A DNA stretch of 63,845 bases, from contig JAKEGM010000026.1 of the NCBI GenBank assembly GCA_022615575.1, positions 1 to 63,845 on the forward strand, in the 5' to 3' direction. The position numbers were made by a program, and so were the translations under genes. Positions within the stretch are counted from its first letter, which is position 1, and each line of letters begins with the position of its first letter. The notes under the pieces are model-generated. The model was not told the DNA's origin and did no database searches. It saw nothing but the letters and a program-made list of their open reading frames with translations. Shown here in pieces: positions 34,611 through 43,063 of the stretch. This stretch comes from Planctomycetales bacterium (GTDB lineage Bacteria; Planctomycetota; Phycisphaerae; Sedimentisphaerales; Anaerohalosphaeraceae).

Positions 34611-35023
34611 ACATTTCTCTCTTAAATCTATTTCCTGTTGTAAGTTGCAATTCTGTTTGGGACCGTATTTATGATACGGCAGAAAACCTCGCATCCTTTC
34701 GGGATACAATGCCGAAAAGGGGCGCTTTTTATGCTACCAACCAGAACGATCTGCTGCAAGTGATTTATCGCAAAACAAATCGCAGCATCCGGCCCATGAA
34801 ATTTTGGAAAATCGAAAAAAAGATTAGTTTTTATTAACGCGATATTAATAATATTTATGATTTCATGTTTTTCCGGATGAATCTTAGTATTTGTAAAAAA
34901 ATCGTATCCCTATATGAAACAAATGGTTATACAAAAAACAACCCGCGTTGGGGGTGTCTTTCCAGCATAAATATCTGTATGCCATTGACTTTCTCTGAGG
35001 TTTCTGTTATCATTTCCCCCCGT
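34611..35023. other. divergent intergenic region between tkt and folC
   Basis: No gene is evident in this AT-rich gap. It holds a 6-bp hairpin CCGTAT/ATACGG (34663-34679) in the likely tkt leader, a perfect 7-bp AT-rich dyad TTATTAA-N7-TTAATAA (34831-34851) that could be an operator, and the folC promoter (34985-35013). Confidence 0.5.
34985..35013 (+). promoter_or_regulatory. folC promoter, giving a near-leaderless mRNA
   Basis: TTGACT at 34985-34990 and TATCAT at 35008-35013, spaced 17 bp. The ATG at 35024 is 10 bp after the -10 box, leaving a leader of about 3-4 nt. No ribosome site is present (CCCCCC precedes the ATG). Confidence 0.5.
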
Positions 35024-36472
35024 ATGGCGACAACAAAGAAAAGACCAGGGAAGAATACTCTTACGATAACGAGTAAAAAGACATCCTCATCCGCTTCCGT
35101 CGAAAAAGTCAAACGTCCTGCCAGAGCGTTTCGTACCTACGAACAGGCCCTGCAGTATTTGTTTGATAAAACGGACTATGAGAAACAGCAGAAGCTGCGC
35201 TATAATGTCACCACGTTTGACTTGGAGCGCATGAATAAACTGCTCAAAGGCCTGGGCAATCCCCACAAAAAGACCAAGTCGATCCATATTGCCGGAACCA
35301 AGGGCAAAGGATCCACGGCAACGATGCTGGCCAAAATGATAGAGGCCAACGGCTACAAAGTGGGTCTGTACACGTCGCCCCATGTTACCACCCTGCATGA
35401 ACGGATTGTCATCAATTCCAAAATGGTCAGCAAGAAGGAACTGCTGGACTTGCTGAACCGCGTCCAGCCGGTCATAGAAAAGCTTCTGTCGGCCAGCGAT
35501 GGACCGACCTTTTTTGAAATCATGACCGCCCTTGCGTTTATGTATTTTGCGGATCACGAGGTGGATTTTGCGGTTATTGAAACCGGCCTGGGAGGCCGCC
35601 TGGACAGCACCAATGTCATCCTTCCTGAACTGATCGGCATTACCTCCATCAGTATCGACCACCAGAATCTGCTGGGCCAGACCATTGACTGCATCGCCAC
35701 AGAAAAAGCCGGCGTGATGAAAAAAGGCATACCGGTCGTCACCGTCCCGCAGGACATTCTGGCCATGCGCGTTCTAAAAAAACATGCAACGGCTCAGAAA
35801 GCGCCGCTGGTCGTCACCGGCAAGGATGTTGATTTCTCGTACCGGTTCGAGTCGTCGCGCGAGCACGGACCGCATACGCGTATTTGTCTGACCACTCCCA
35901 GCAGCCGGTTTGAGCATTTGCGGGTTCCCCTCCCGGGCGAACACCAGGCGATCAATTGCGGTCTGGCGCTGGCGATGCTGGATCAACTGAAGGTTCAGGG
36001 GTATGCCATCGACGACCAGAAGGCGGTTTCAGGACTGAGCGAAGTCAAACTGGCCGGCCGTATGGAGATGGTCAGCGAAGACCCGCGGATTCTGGTTGAT
36101 GCCGCCCATAACGCGGCCAGCATTCGGGCGCTGGTGCAGGCCATTGGCCAGCATGTGCCGTATGATTCGATGGTCATTATCTTCGGCTGCAACAATGACA
36201 AGGATGTGCGCGGGATGCTGACGGAACTGCAATACGGCGCCGATAAAGTCATCTTCACCCGAAGCAACTCCCCCAAGGCGGTTTTTCCGTCCGACCTGTC
36301 GGAACTGTACACGGAACTGTGCGGCAAAATGTGCCAGACGGCGCTGTCGCTCAAAGAGGCGATTCGAGTGGCTCGCAGCGCCATATCACGCGAGGATTTA
36401 ATCTGCGTTACCGGCAGCTTCTATCTGGTTGGACAAGCCAAACAGATGTTTCATCCCGAGCCGAGCATCTGA
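35024..36472 (+). CDS. folC: folylpolyglutamate synthase/dihydrofolate synthase
   Basis: Mur-ligase family enzyme adding glutamate to (dihydro)folate. About 482 residues. The P-loop IAGTKGKGSTATMLAKM is followed by VGLYTSPHVTTLHERI, VIETGLGGRLDSTNVI, ITSISIDHQNLLG and VDAAHNAAS, all typical of FolC. The first 50 residues before FRTYEQALQYLF are a basic Ser/Thr/Lys-rich extension not needed for the fold. The ATG at 35024 is supported by the promoter that ends 10 bp upstream; farther upstream starts would lie before the transcript. Confidence 0.92.
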   Translation: MATTKKRPGKNTLTITSKKTSSSASVEKVKRPARAFRTYEQALQYLFDKTDYEKQQKLRYNVTTFDLERMNKLLKGLGNPHKKTKSIHIAGTKGKGSTATMLAKMIEANGYKVGLYTSPHVTTLHERIVINSKMVSKKELLDLLNRVQPVIEKLLSASDGPTFFEIMTALAFMYFADHEVDFAVIETGLGGRLDSTNVILPELIGITSISIDHQNLLGQTIDCIATEKAGVMKKGIPVVTVPQDILAMRVLKKHATAQKAPLVVTGKDVDFSYRFESSREHGPHTRICLTTPSSRFEHLRVPLPGEHQAINCGLALAMLDQLKVQGYAIDDQKAVSGLSEVKLAGRMEMVSEDPRILVDAAHNAASIRALVQAIGQHVPYDSMVIIFGCNNDKDVRGMLTELQYGADKVIFTRSNSPKAVFPSDLSELYTELCGKMCQTALSLKEAIRVARSAISREDLICVTGSFYLVGQAKQMFHPEPSI

Positions 36473-36591
36473 TCGTGCGGTATTTTGGGCGAAAATTTTG
36501 GATCCCCACATAATCGTCTTTTTCTATCCCAAATATTCCCAAAAAAATCGGTTTTTTTCACTTTTTTGTTGAACTCCATGCCTCTTTCGGT

Positions 36592-36612
36592 ACACTTTCA
36601 CAAGGAAAGTGT
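36592..36612. repeat. perfect dyad upstream of the TorF-like porin promoter
   Basis: ACACTTTC (36592-36599) and GAAAGTGT (36605-36612) are perfect inverted arms around ACAAG. It lies 23 bp before the -35 box at 36635, so it could be a regulator site; as a terminator for folC it lacks a T tract. Confidence 0.45.
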
Positions 36613-36634
36613 GTAAAAAGCAGAAGGTTTTTTG

Positions 36635-36662
36635 TTGAAATTGTCGAAAATAAAGATATAAG
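36635..36662 (+). promoter_or_regulatory. promoter of the TorF-like porin gene
   Basis: TTGAAA at 36635-36640 and TATAAG at 36657-36662 with a 16 bp spacer, about 60 nt before the AAGGAG ribosome site and the ATG at 36729. Confidence 0.5.
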
Positions 36663-36728
36663 TATGTCCCACTATACACCGTGTTGGAAAAGAACAAAGA
36701 AACCGTATTTTTGTTAAGGAGATCGAAA

Positions 36729-37550
36729 ATGAAGAAATTGTTGTTGGTAGGAATGGCAGTCCTGTGGAGCGTCGCCGCCGTGGCGAACGCCGCAGAGGCC
36801 GCGACAACTCAGGAGAGCGGACCTCTTGCAGACATGAAGACAACGCTGGATTTAACCTACACAAGCAAGTACATCTGGAGAGGTTTTGACCTTCTGGATG
36901 ATGCCTCTGCCTGGCAGCCGAGCGCCAATTTCGATTTCGGCAACGGCTTCAGCGCCAACGTCTGGGCGTCCTATTCGGGCGGCAGCGGAAACGAAGAGAT
37001 GAGCCGCGTCAATGCGACACAGTATAATTACACGCTGGCTTACAGCGGCACCTACGCAGACACCTGCCCATGGAAGACCAATTACACCGTGGGATGGCGC
37101 TACTATGATTTCATTGACAACGCCACCCGGGATTATGACCTGCAGGAAGCGTTCGTTGAATTCGCCATGCCGGAACTGATCGGCGGCGGCCTTGTTCCCC
37201 GCGGTGCCGTCTATCAAATGTGGGATTCCAAGGGCGGCGGCGAAAATGACGGCTCGTCCGGAACCATTTATGCGATGGGTGTTGGTTATGGATTCACGCT
37301 GGACCAGGCACCGGAACTGCCGATGACCTTCGGATGGGACATTGTGTATAATGACGGAACAGGCGGCGGCGAAGATCTTGATATTGATAACGACTGGTCG
37401 CACATGGTCTGGAGTTTGAAGACATCCTTCACCTGCCCGCTGACCGGCGGCAAGATTACTCCCGGCGTTTACTTCCAGAACTCCTTTGAAGACACCGTCA
37501 ATAATGAAGATGAACTGTGGGGCATGGTTTCCTACGCCTTGACATTCTAA
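36729..37550 (+). CDS. TorF-family-like outer-membrane beta-barrel protein
   Basis: A 273-residue exported protein: signal peptide MKKLLLVGMAVLWSVAAVANA, then an acidic linker and a beta-rich region beginning LDLTYTSKYIWRGFDL, the typical start of TorF-like and related putative porins. Alternating aromatic/polar strands continue to the C-terminal MVSYALTF, ending in Phe as outer-membrane barrels usually do. Function is probably a small diffusion pore or an adhesion barrel. AAGGAG 7 bp upstream fixes the ATG. The base composition is like its neighbours, and the gene stands alone between a promoter and a terminator. Confidence 0.75.
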   Translation: MKKLLLVGMAVLWSVAAVANAAEAATTQESGPLADMKTTLDLTYTSKYIWRGFDLLDDASAWQPSANFDFGNGFSANVWASYSGGSGNEEMSRVNATQYNYTLAYSGTYADTCPWKTNYTVGWRYYDFIDNATRDYDLQEAFVEFAMPELIGGGLVPRGAVYQMWDSKGGGENDGSSGTIYAMGVGYGFTLDQAPELPMTFGWDIVYNDGTGGGEDLDIDNDWSHMVWSLKTSFTCPLTGGKITPGVYFQNSFEDTVNNEDELWGMVSYALTF

Positions 37551-37567
37551 GACGGCTTATGATGAAA

Positions 37568-37601
37568 CAAAAAAGGCCGGCTTCAACGCCGGCCTTTTTT
37601 T
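37568..37601. terminator. strong bidirectional terminator
   Basis: GGCCGGC (37575-37581) pairs with GCCGGCC (37588-37594) over a 6-nt loop, with A-rich sequence on the left and seven T on the right. It ends both the porin gene and the minus-strand cluster ending in ispB at 37624. Confidence 0.9.
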
Positions 37602-37623
37602 ATGCGCATCGATATGCCGCTGT

Positions 37624-38655
37624 TTACACGGCTTCCATCCCCGCCCGCAAAAGAATACTGTCTGCCAGCGACAGCAGCGCTTCTTTGGCGGGGGTTTGCG
37701 CAAAGCCGTCCAGTTTCAGTTTGGCCTGTTTGACGTGGCGGAGGGCCTGCCCGAGGGCATAGCCCATGCTGCCGGCACGGCGCATCTGCTGTATCAGCCC
37801 GCGGAGATCCTTTGCGGCGGTCCACTGCTCAATACGTATCTGCCGCCCTGCGCTGTCCTGGTTGAACCAGTGGATGACCGGAAGGGTCCATTTTTCCTGC
37901 TTTAGATCAATGCCCTGCGTTTTTCCGGTTTGGGCCTCGGTGGACAGAATGTCCAGCATGTCGTCGGCAATCTGAAACGCCATCCCAAAGCCAAAACCAT
38001 AGTCGCCCAGGGCCTGCTCCTGTGTACACGAAACGCCGGCGGCAAGGGCGCCCAATCGGCAGCAGCACGAAAACAGGGCCGCGGTTTTGGACCCGATAAT
38101 CTGAAAATACGCCGCTTCGGTCAGGTCCCGGCGGCCTCTGAGCAGATTTTGTTTCAGCTCGCCCGCACACAGCGTTTGGGCTGTTTGCCCCAGCAGCGCC
38201 GCCGCGCCGTCAAGGCGGGAGGCGGCGCCCAGCGAAAAGGCCCGGCTGAGCAAAAAATCCCCCAATAAAACCGCCGCAGTATTGCCCCACAGGGCATTGG
38301 CGCTGGGAGAGCCGCGGCGAAGCGACGCCCTGTCGATTACATCGTCATGCAGCAGGGACGCCATGTGAACCATCTCAATCATCGCCGCAAGGTTGATATG
38401 CTCTTTTTGAAGAACGCCGCCGACGGCTTGTCCGCTCAGCAGCAGCAGCGCCGGACGCAGCATTTTGCCCGGCCGTTCGGAAAGCACCTGCAGGCAGGCG
38501 TTTATGTCCTGATCCGGCGAATGCATCTGTTCGACAATGCGCCGCTGAACCGCCGCCAGTTCCTCGCGGACGGGTTCAAAGAATTCCTGCGTCGCCATTG
38601 CCGCCGAAGAGCGGCCCAGACAGGGACGCGCGTTTTCAGGAATGGGCGTATTCAA
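37624..38655 (-). CDS. ispB: polyprenyl diphosphate synthase
   Basis: Trans-isoprenyl diphosphate synthase making the long chain for quinones. The 343-residue product has GKMLRPALLLLSG, the first Asp-rich motif LLHDDVIDRASLRRG, GDFLLSRAFSL and the second Asp-rich motif MAFQIADDMLD. Chain length cannot be set from this reading. The start is a TTG (GAGGA 9 bp upstream) inside the end of ilvE, with 20 bp overlap. It is the last gene before the terminator. Confidence 0.9.
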   Translation of the reverse strand: MNTPIPENARPCLGRSSAAMATQEFFEPVREELAAVQRRIVEQMHSPDQDINACLQVLSERPGKMLRPALLLLSGQAVGGVLQKEHINLAAMIEMVHMASLLHDDVIDRASLRRGSPSANALWGNTAAVLLGDFLLSRAFSLGAASRLDGAAALLGQTAQTLCAGELKQNLLRGRRDLTEAAYFQIIGSKTAALFSCCCRLGALAAGVSCTQEQALGDYGFGFGMAFQIADDMLDILSTEAQTGKTQGIDLKQEKWTLPVIHWFNQDSAGRQIRIEQWTAAKDLRGLIQQMRRAGSMGYALGQALRHVKQAKLKLDGFAQTPAKEALLSLADSILLRAGMEAV

Positions 38656-39493
38656 AGAACTTTTTCCTCATCCGTTTCGTTATCGGCCCGGGAACACCGG
38701 CGCCGATCACTCGGCCATCTATTTCCGCCACGCCGATAATCTCGGCGGCGGTTCCGGTCAGGAACATTTCATCGGCCACATATAAATCAAACCGCGTCAG
38801 ATCCATTTCGGTGACCCGGATATTTTCCTTCTCGGCCAGACGGATAATGACGCGGCGGGTGATGCCGTCCAGCGAGCCGGCCTGAACCGGCGGGGTCAAA
38901 ATAACGCCGTTTTTGACGATAAACACATTGTCGGCGATCGCCTCGGCCACATAGCCAAGGTGATTGTACATAATCCCTTCGCCGGCGCCGGCCCGAATGG
39001 CCTCGATTTTGGCCAGAACATTATTGAGGTAATTGAGCGATTTCACCTGGGGCGGACAGGTCATCGGGTGATTGCGAACGCTCGAAACGCTGACCACCTT
39101 CAGCCCTTTTTCGTACAATTCCTCGGGATACAGCTGAACCGTGCTGGCAATAATGATGACCTGGGCCTCTTTGCACACGAACGGGTTTAATCCCAAGTCG
39201 CCGATGCCCCGCGTAACAACCAGACGAATATAGCCATTCTGAATCCCGTTGGCCCGAACGGTTTTTTCCAGGGCCTCGGTCAATTCGCCTATTTCCATGG
39301 GAACCTTCAGCATAATCACCGCGGCGGATTCATACAGCCGTTCCAGGTGGGCCCTGCACTCAAATATCCTGCCTTGATAAACGCGAATGCCTTCGAATAT
39401 CCCGTCCCCGTAAAGCAATCCGTGATCAAAAACAGATATCTTCGCATCCGCCTCATCGACGATTCCCTTGTCAATCCAAACTTTCAATCCCAT
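38636..39493 (-). CDS. ilvE: class IV branched-chain-amino-acid aminotransferase
   Basis: PLP enzyme of fold type IV moving the amino group of Val, Leu or Ile. The 285-residue product has VFDHGLLYGDGIFEGIRVY, the catalytic Lys in QVKSLNYLNNVLA, GYVAEAIADNVFIVK and TGTAAEIIGVAEIDGR. The pattern fits IlvE better than D-amino-acid aminotransferase or aminodeoxychorismate lyase, though members are often confused. AGGAG lies 7 bp before the ATG. Overlaps ispB at its 3' end. Confidence 0.88.
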   Translation of the reverse strand: MGLKVWIDKGIVDEADAKISVFDHGLLYGDGIFEGIRVYQGRIFECRAHLERLYESAAVIMLKVPMEIGELTEALEKTVRANGIQNGYIRLVVTRGIGDLGLNPFVCKEAQVIIIASTVQLYPEELYEKGLKVVSVSSVRNHPMTCPPQVKSLNYLNNVLAKIEAIRAGAGEGIMYNHLGYVAEAIADNVFIVKNGVILTPPVQAGSLDGITRRVIIRLAEKENIRVTEMDLTRFDLYVADEMFLTGTAAEIIGVAEIDGRVIGAGVPGPITKRMRKKFFEYAHS

Positions 39494-39518
39494 AAAATTC
39501 TCCTGTATAGAAGCGTTT

Positions 39519-40223
39519 CTACTGATTCAAAACCACATCTTTTATCTTGCCGTCCACGAGGCGGATAATCCGCCCCGCCCGGGCGGCGATGCGCTCGTCG
39601 TGCGTAACCATCACAATGGTCTGCCCCTGGCGGTTTAACTCCGTCAAGGCCTCCAAGATACCATATCCGGTATGAGAGTCAAGGTTTCCTGTCGGCTCAT
39701 CGGCCAGCAGCAGCGGGGGCTCGTTTATCAGGGCACGGGCAATGGCCACCCGCTGGCGCTCTCCGCCGGACAATTCATAGGGCTTGTGCCGCAGCCGGTC
39801 TTTTAAGCCAAACCGCTCCAGGAGCGACATCGCCCTGCTTCTTGCGCCGGGCTTCAAACTCAGCCAGCCCAGCACGCCGACCGACGCCATCGCCGGCGCC
39901 ATCACATTTTCCAGTACCGTCAGCTCGTCCAGAAGATGATAAAACTGAAACACAAAACCCACCGCTTTATTGCGGAAATGATTTAATTTTCCCCATCGCA
40001 GATTATCCAATCGCTGATTTTTGTAACGGACCGCACCGCTGTCCGGCTTATCCAGCGCGCCGAGAATATGCAAAAGCGTGCTCTTTCCGCTGCCGGAAGC
40101 CCCGATGATGGCCGCAAACTGCCCTCTTGAGATGGCCAGATTCACCCCGCGGAGAACATCCAGGCGGACTTTGCCCATACGGTATGTTTTGTATAAATCG
40201 TTTGCCTCGATAATGGGTTCCAT
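39519..40223 (-). CDS. lolD: ABC transporter ATPase, LolD-like
   Basis: ATPase driving lipoprotein release from the inner membrane when paired with LolC/LolE-type permeases. The 234-residue product has Walker A GASGSGKSTLLHILG near 41-55, the Q-loop in VFQFYHLLDELTVLENV (the LolD/MacB subgroup hallmark), signature LSGGERQRVAIARAL, Walker B LLLADEPTGNLD and the switch His in MVTHDE. It lies 11 bp after the permease gene, with a second permease before that. A MacB-type substrate is the alternative. Confidence 0.9.
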   Translation of the reverse strand: MEPIIEANDLYKTYRMGKVRLDVLRGVNLAISRGQFAAIIGASGSGKSTLLHILGALDKPDSGAVRYKNQRLDNLRWGKLNHFRNKAVGFVFQFYHLLDELTVLENVMAPAMASVGVLGWLSLKPGARSRAMSLLERFGLKDRLRHKPYELSGGERQRVAIARALINEPPLLLADEPTGNLDSHTGYGILEALTELNRQGQTIVMVTHDERIAARAGRIIRLVDGKIKDVVLNQ

Positions 40224-40234
40224 AGAATCTCGTT

Positions 40235-41587
40235 TTATAACTGATTAACTTGTAAACTTTGCGCCGGCTTCCTTCGAGCCGCCTGAAGACCGGGAATCAG
40301 CGCGCCGACCATGCAGGACACAACGGCGGCGCCGACAACGGCCGCCAGCACATCCGGCTCCACATGATTGGGAATATCGCCAATCGCATAAACCGTGCGG
40401 TCCCAAAGCTGCCACTGATAATGCTCAAACAGCCAGTCCTCCAGAGCGTTGATTTTTGCCAGAAAGACCCAGCCGGCGACGCTGCCGAGCAGCGATCCAA
40501 TCAGGCCGATAAACACCGAAAACAATAAAAACACCCACAGAATTTCCGCAACCGGCGTTCCGATGCTTTTCAGGATGCCGATATCCTTGCTTTTGTGGCT
40601 GATAATCATATACAGAACCACAAAAACAATAAACACCGTGATGACGCCGAGCATCAGAAACAGCAGGGTCATCATGGTCTGTTCTTTTTCCATGGGCGCG
40701 ATGATGCTGCGGCGGTTTTCCTGCCAGCTCTGCACCCGAACGCCGGCCAAAAGGTCGCCGCCGGGTTCCTTTTCATACTGCCTGCAATGTTCGCCCCACA
40801 AAGCACGAACCTTCGCCGTTCCCGCGGCCGCGGAGGTGCCTTCCCTGAATCGAATATGAATGGCGCTGACTCGCCGAAGCGGCGAATCCATTCCGCATAA
40901 CATCTGTGCCTGGGCCAGCGGCACATACACCACCGCCCCATCGACCTTGACCAGGCCGCTGTGGCTGTCGTCGCTGTAGTAAAAGGTCTTGGTGCTGACC
41001 ATATCCGTTCCGGCCCGCAACAGCCCTCCCCGGGCGTTCAGCGGAAAAATGCTGACGGTTAATTCCATCAAAAAGGGCTGGGGGGCGTGATAATAGCCGC
41101 CGTCGGACTGGCGGCGAGGGGCCATCATGTCGATGCCGACAACACAGCCGTCCGTCTCGGGGGCATAGGACGGGCGGAAGGCCTCCGCCGGGGCGTCCTT
41201 GTGATAATGAAGCGTCCGCCCAAAACCCGTGGCCCGTGAATGCAGAACCGGATCGACCCCGTAAATCTCAATGCCGATATTCCACTCGGAGCCGGGCTGG
41301 CTGAGCAGCCCCACGCCTTTGGCCGCGGGCGAAACGGCCTGGATATACGGCTGGCGGTTCAGGGTTTCCAGAAACGCCTCATAATACCCGAATCCCACCA
41401 GGGAGTCCGAATCGACCACGCAGTCGCCGGCGTAGTCGTGATTCTTCTGTTTGAAATCGCGCACCAGGCCGTTCATAATCGTCATGACCACGATGACGAT
41501 AAAAACACACAGCGCCACCGCCGCGACCGCCAGGATCGAGATCGGCCGCCTGCGAAAATACCGCCATGCCAAAAGCCATTTGACCAT
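40235..41587 (-). CDS. ABC transporter permease, LolC/LolE-FtsX type (second)
   Basis: A 450-residue permease with one N-terminal transmembrane helix (ISILAVAAVALCVFIVIVVM), a large periplasmic domain of about 230 residues, and three C-terminal helices carrying the FtsX-like segment SHKSKDIGILKSIGTPVAEI. This is the LolC/E and MacB topology. The start at 41587 follows the preceding permease stop by 5 bp; the longer frame only reads into that gene. With its partner and LolD it probably forms an asymmetric exporter for lipoproteins. Confidence 0.85.
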   Translation of the reverse strand: MVKWLLAWRYFRRRPISILAVAAVALCVFIVIVVMTIMNGLVRDFKQKNHDYAGDCVVDSDSLVGFGYYEAFLETLNRQPYIQAVSPAAKGVGLLSQPGSEWNIGIEIYGVDPVLHSRATGFGRTLHYHKDAPAEAFRPSYAPETDGCVVGIDMMAPRRQSDGGYYHAPQPFLMELTVSIFPLNARGGLLRAGTDMVSTKTFYYSDDSHSGLVKVDGAVVYVPLAQAQMLCGMDSPLRRVSAIHIRFREGTSAAAGTAKVRALWGEHCRQYEKEPGGDLLAGVRVQSWQENRRSIIAPMEKEQTMMTLLFLMLGVITVFIVFVVLYMIISHKSKDIGILKSIGTPVAEILWVFLLFSVFIGLIGSLLGSVAGWVFLAKINALEDWLFEHYQWQLWDRTVYAIGDIPNHVEPDVLAAVVGAAVVSCMVGALIPGLQAARRKPAQSLQVNQL

Positions 41588-41592
41588 TGCGC

Positions 41593-42951
41593 TCACTCGT
41601 ACTGTAAAATTTCCACGGGCCGGATGCGTGCGGCTGCAATCGCTGGAATCAGCGAACCGGCCGCTGCCGCCCCGATGCCCGACGCGGTAATCCATACCAC
41701 CGACCCCCAGTGCATCGTGTTGGGAATCCGGGCAAACAGATACGTACTGGCCTTCCAGAGCTTGATGCCGAAGACCGAGGCGATCGCCTGCTCAATCGCA
41801 TTGATATTGTCAATAATCAGCCACCCCAGCCCGATGCCCGCCGCCGCCCCGACAATGCCGACGACCGTCCCGAACAGGACAAACATCGCCGCCACCGACG
41901 GGCTGGACAGGCCGCAGCTTTTAAGAATGCCGATGTCCTTGCGGCGGGTCATGACAATCAGGTAAAAAATGCAGAAGACCAGCAGGATAATGCCCATGCT
42001 GACCAATCCGAAAATCAGCAGCAGCACGCCCATCTGTTTTTTGTATTCGGCTATCAGCCGGGCCTGCATGGCTTTGGCCGAATCGATCGCCGCCAGACCG
42101 TACCAGTCGAAACGGCCCTCGGCGAAGCGTCGCCACAGACCGCGGACAACCGCCGTCGCCTGCGCTTCGTCTGCGCCGTCGGCCAGGCGGATATGAATGA
42201 TGTTGGCGGACGGGGGACGCTGGGGGTACAGCGCCTCGGACAACGGCTGAATCGGCAGCATCACAAAGGATTCGTCAAAATCGTTGACGCCCGTCATAAC
42301 CACATCCGCCAGATCAAACCGCACCACCTTGCGCGAAAAGCGAACCGGCGAACCGGGGGATTCGCTTTGCCCGTCCTGCGCCTGCACCACCGAGCCGGTG
42401 GTCAGCGCCATTCGCCGGCCCAGCATTTCTTTGACCGCTTCCATATCATATTCATCCGTCGTTTCGTCCGGTCGCGACAAAACCCCGATACCCACAATAC
42501 CCCCCAAAACATCCGCTTCGCCGGGAACGCCAAAACCGACCTGGGCGGCGGGTTTATCCTTTTGAAACAGCAGGGAATCCTGCAGGGGCGCAACCTCGAG
42601 ACGCCGCGGCAATTCGATGCCCCAGACCCGAACCGCCCTGACCTTGCCCGGCGCCGACAGCAGCAGCCCCTGACTGCTGAGCACCGCGGTCGCCGACCGG
42701 ATACAATCGGCCTCCCGCAGCGACTGAATCAGCGTATCGTAATCGGTAATCGTCCGGTTGGCGGGGGCTTCCAGGATAATATCGCCCAAGTGCTGGCCGA
42801 CGCTGTTTTCAACCGCACTGATAAATCCGGTGAACAAGCTGTCGGTGGCGATCAGCAGGGCGCAGCTCAGCGCCACGGCGGCGATACTGAGCAGCACAAT
42901 CCGGCGGTGCTGTAAATAGCGCAAACACAGTAAAACGCTGATTTGCTTCAA
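41593..42951 (-). CDS. ABC transporter permease, LolC/LolE-FtsX type (first)
   Basis: A 452-residue permease with the same layout as its neighbour: N-terminal helix (RRIVLLSIAAVALSCALLIA), a periplasmic core of about 240 residues, and C-terminal helices with TRRKDIGILKSCGLSSPSVA. The two share the KDIGILKS motif but little else, as LolC and LolE do. It precedes the second permease and the LolD-like ATPase in one tight cluster. Which copy corresponds to LolC or LolE cannot be told. Confidence 0.85.
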   Translation of the reverse strand: MKQISVLLCLRYLQHRRIVLLSIAAVALSCALLIATDSLFTGFISAVENSVGQHLGDIILEAPANRTITDYDTLIQSLREADCIRSATAVLSSQGLLLSAPGKVRAVRVWGIELPRRLEVAPLQDSLLFQKDKPAAQVGFGVPGEADVLGGIVGIGVLSRPDETTDEYDMEAVKEMLGRRMALTTGSVVQAQDGQSESPGSPVRFSRKVVRFDLADVVMTGVNDFDESFVMLPIQPLSEALYPQRPPSANIIHIRLADGADEAQATAVVRGLWRRFAEGRFDWYGLAAIDSAKAMQARLIAEYKKQMGVLLLIFGLVSMGIILLVFCIFYLIVMTRRKDIGILKSCGLSSPSVAAMFVLFGTVVGIVGAAAGIGLGWLIIDNINAIEQAIASVFGIKLWKASTYLFARIPNTMHWGSVVWITASGIGAAAAGSLIPAIAAARIRPVEILQYE

Positions 42952-42972
42952 TCGTTCTCGTCCTTATTTTTT

Positions 42973-43063
42973 GCCACAGAGAGCGCCAAAAATTTCGATT
43001 TTCAAAGTGCAATTTTCAAATTGAAATTCTGAAAATTGAAAATTACTCTGTGTCCTCTGTGGC
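42973..43063. repeat. nested inverted repeat overlapping the lysS 3' end
   Basis: Outer arms GCCACAGAG (42973-42981) and CTCTGTGGC (43055-43063) enclose inner arms AATTTTCAA (43011-43019) and TTGAAAATT (43036-43044), both perfect 9-bp pairs. The right end, read on the minus strand as GCCACAGAGGACACAGAGT, codes for the last residues of LysS. The motif resembles short CACAGAG-type repeats seen between genes in many environmental bacteria. Confidence 0.65.
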
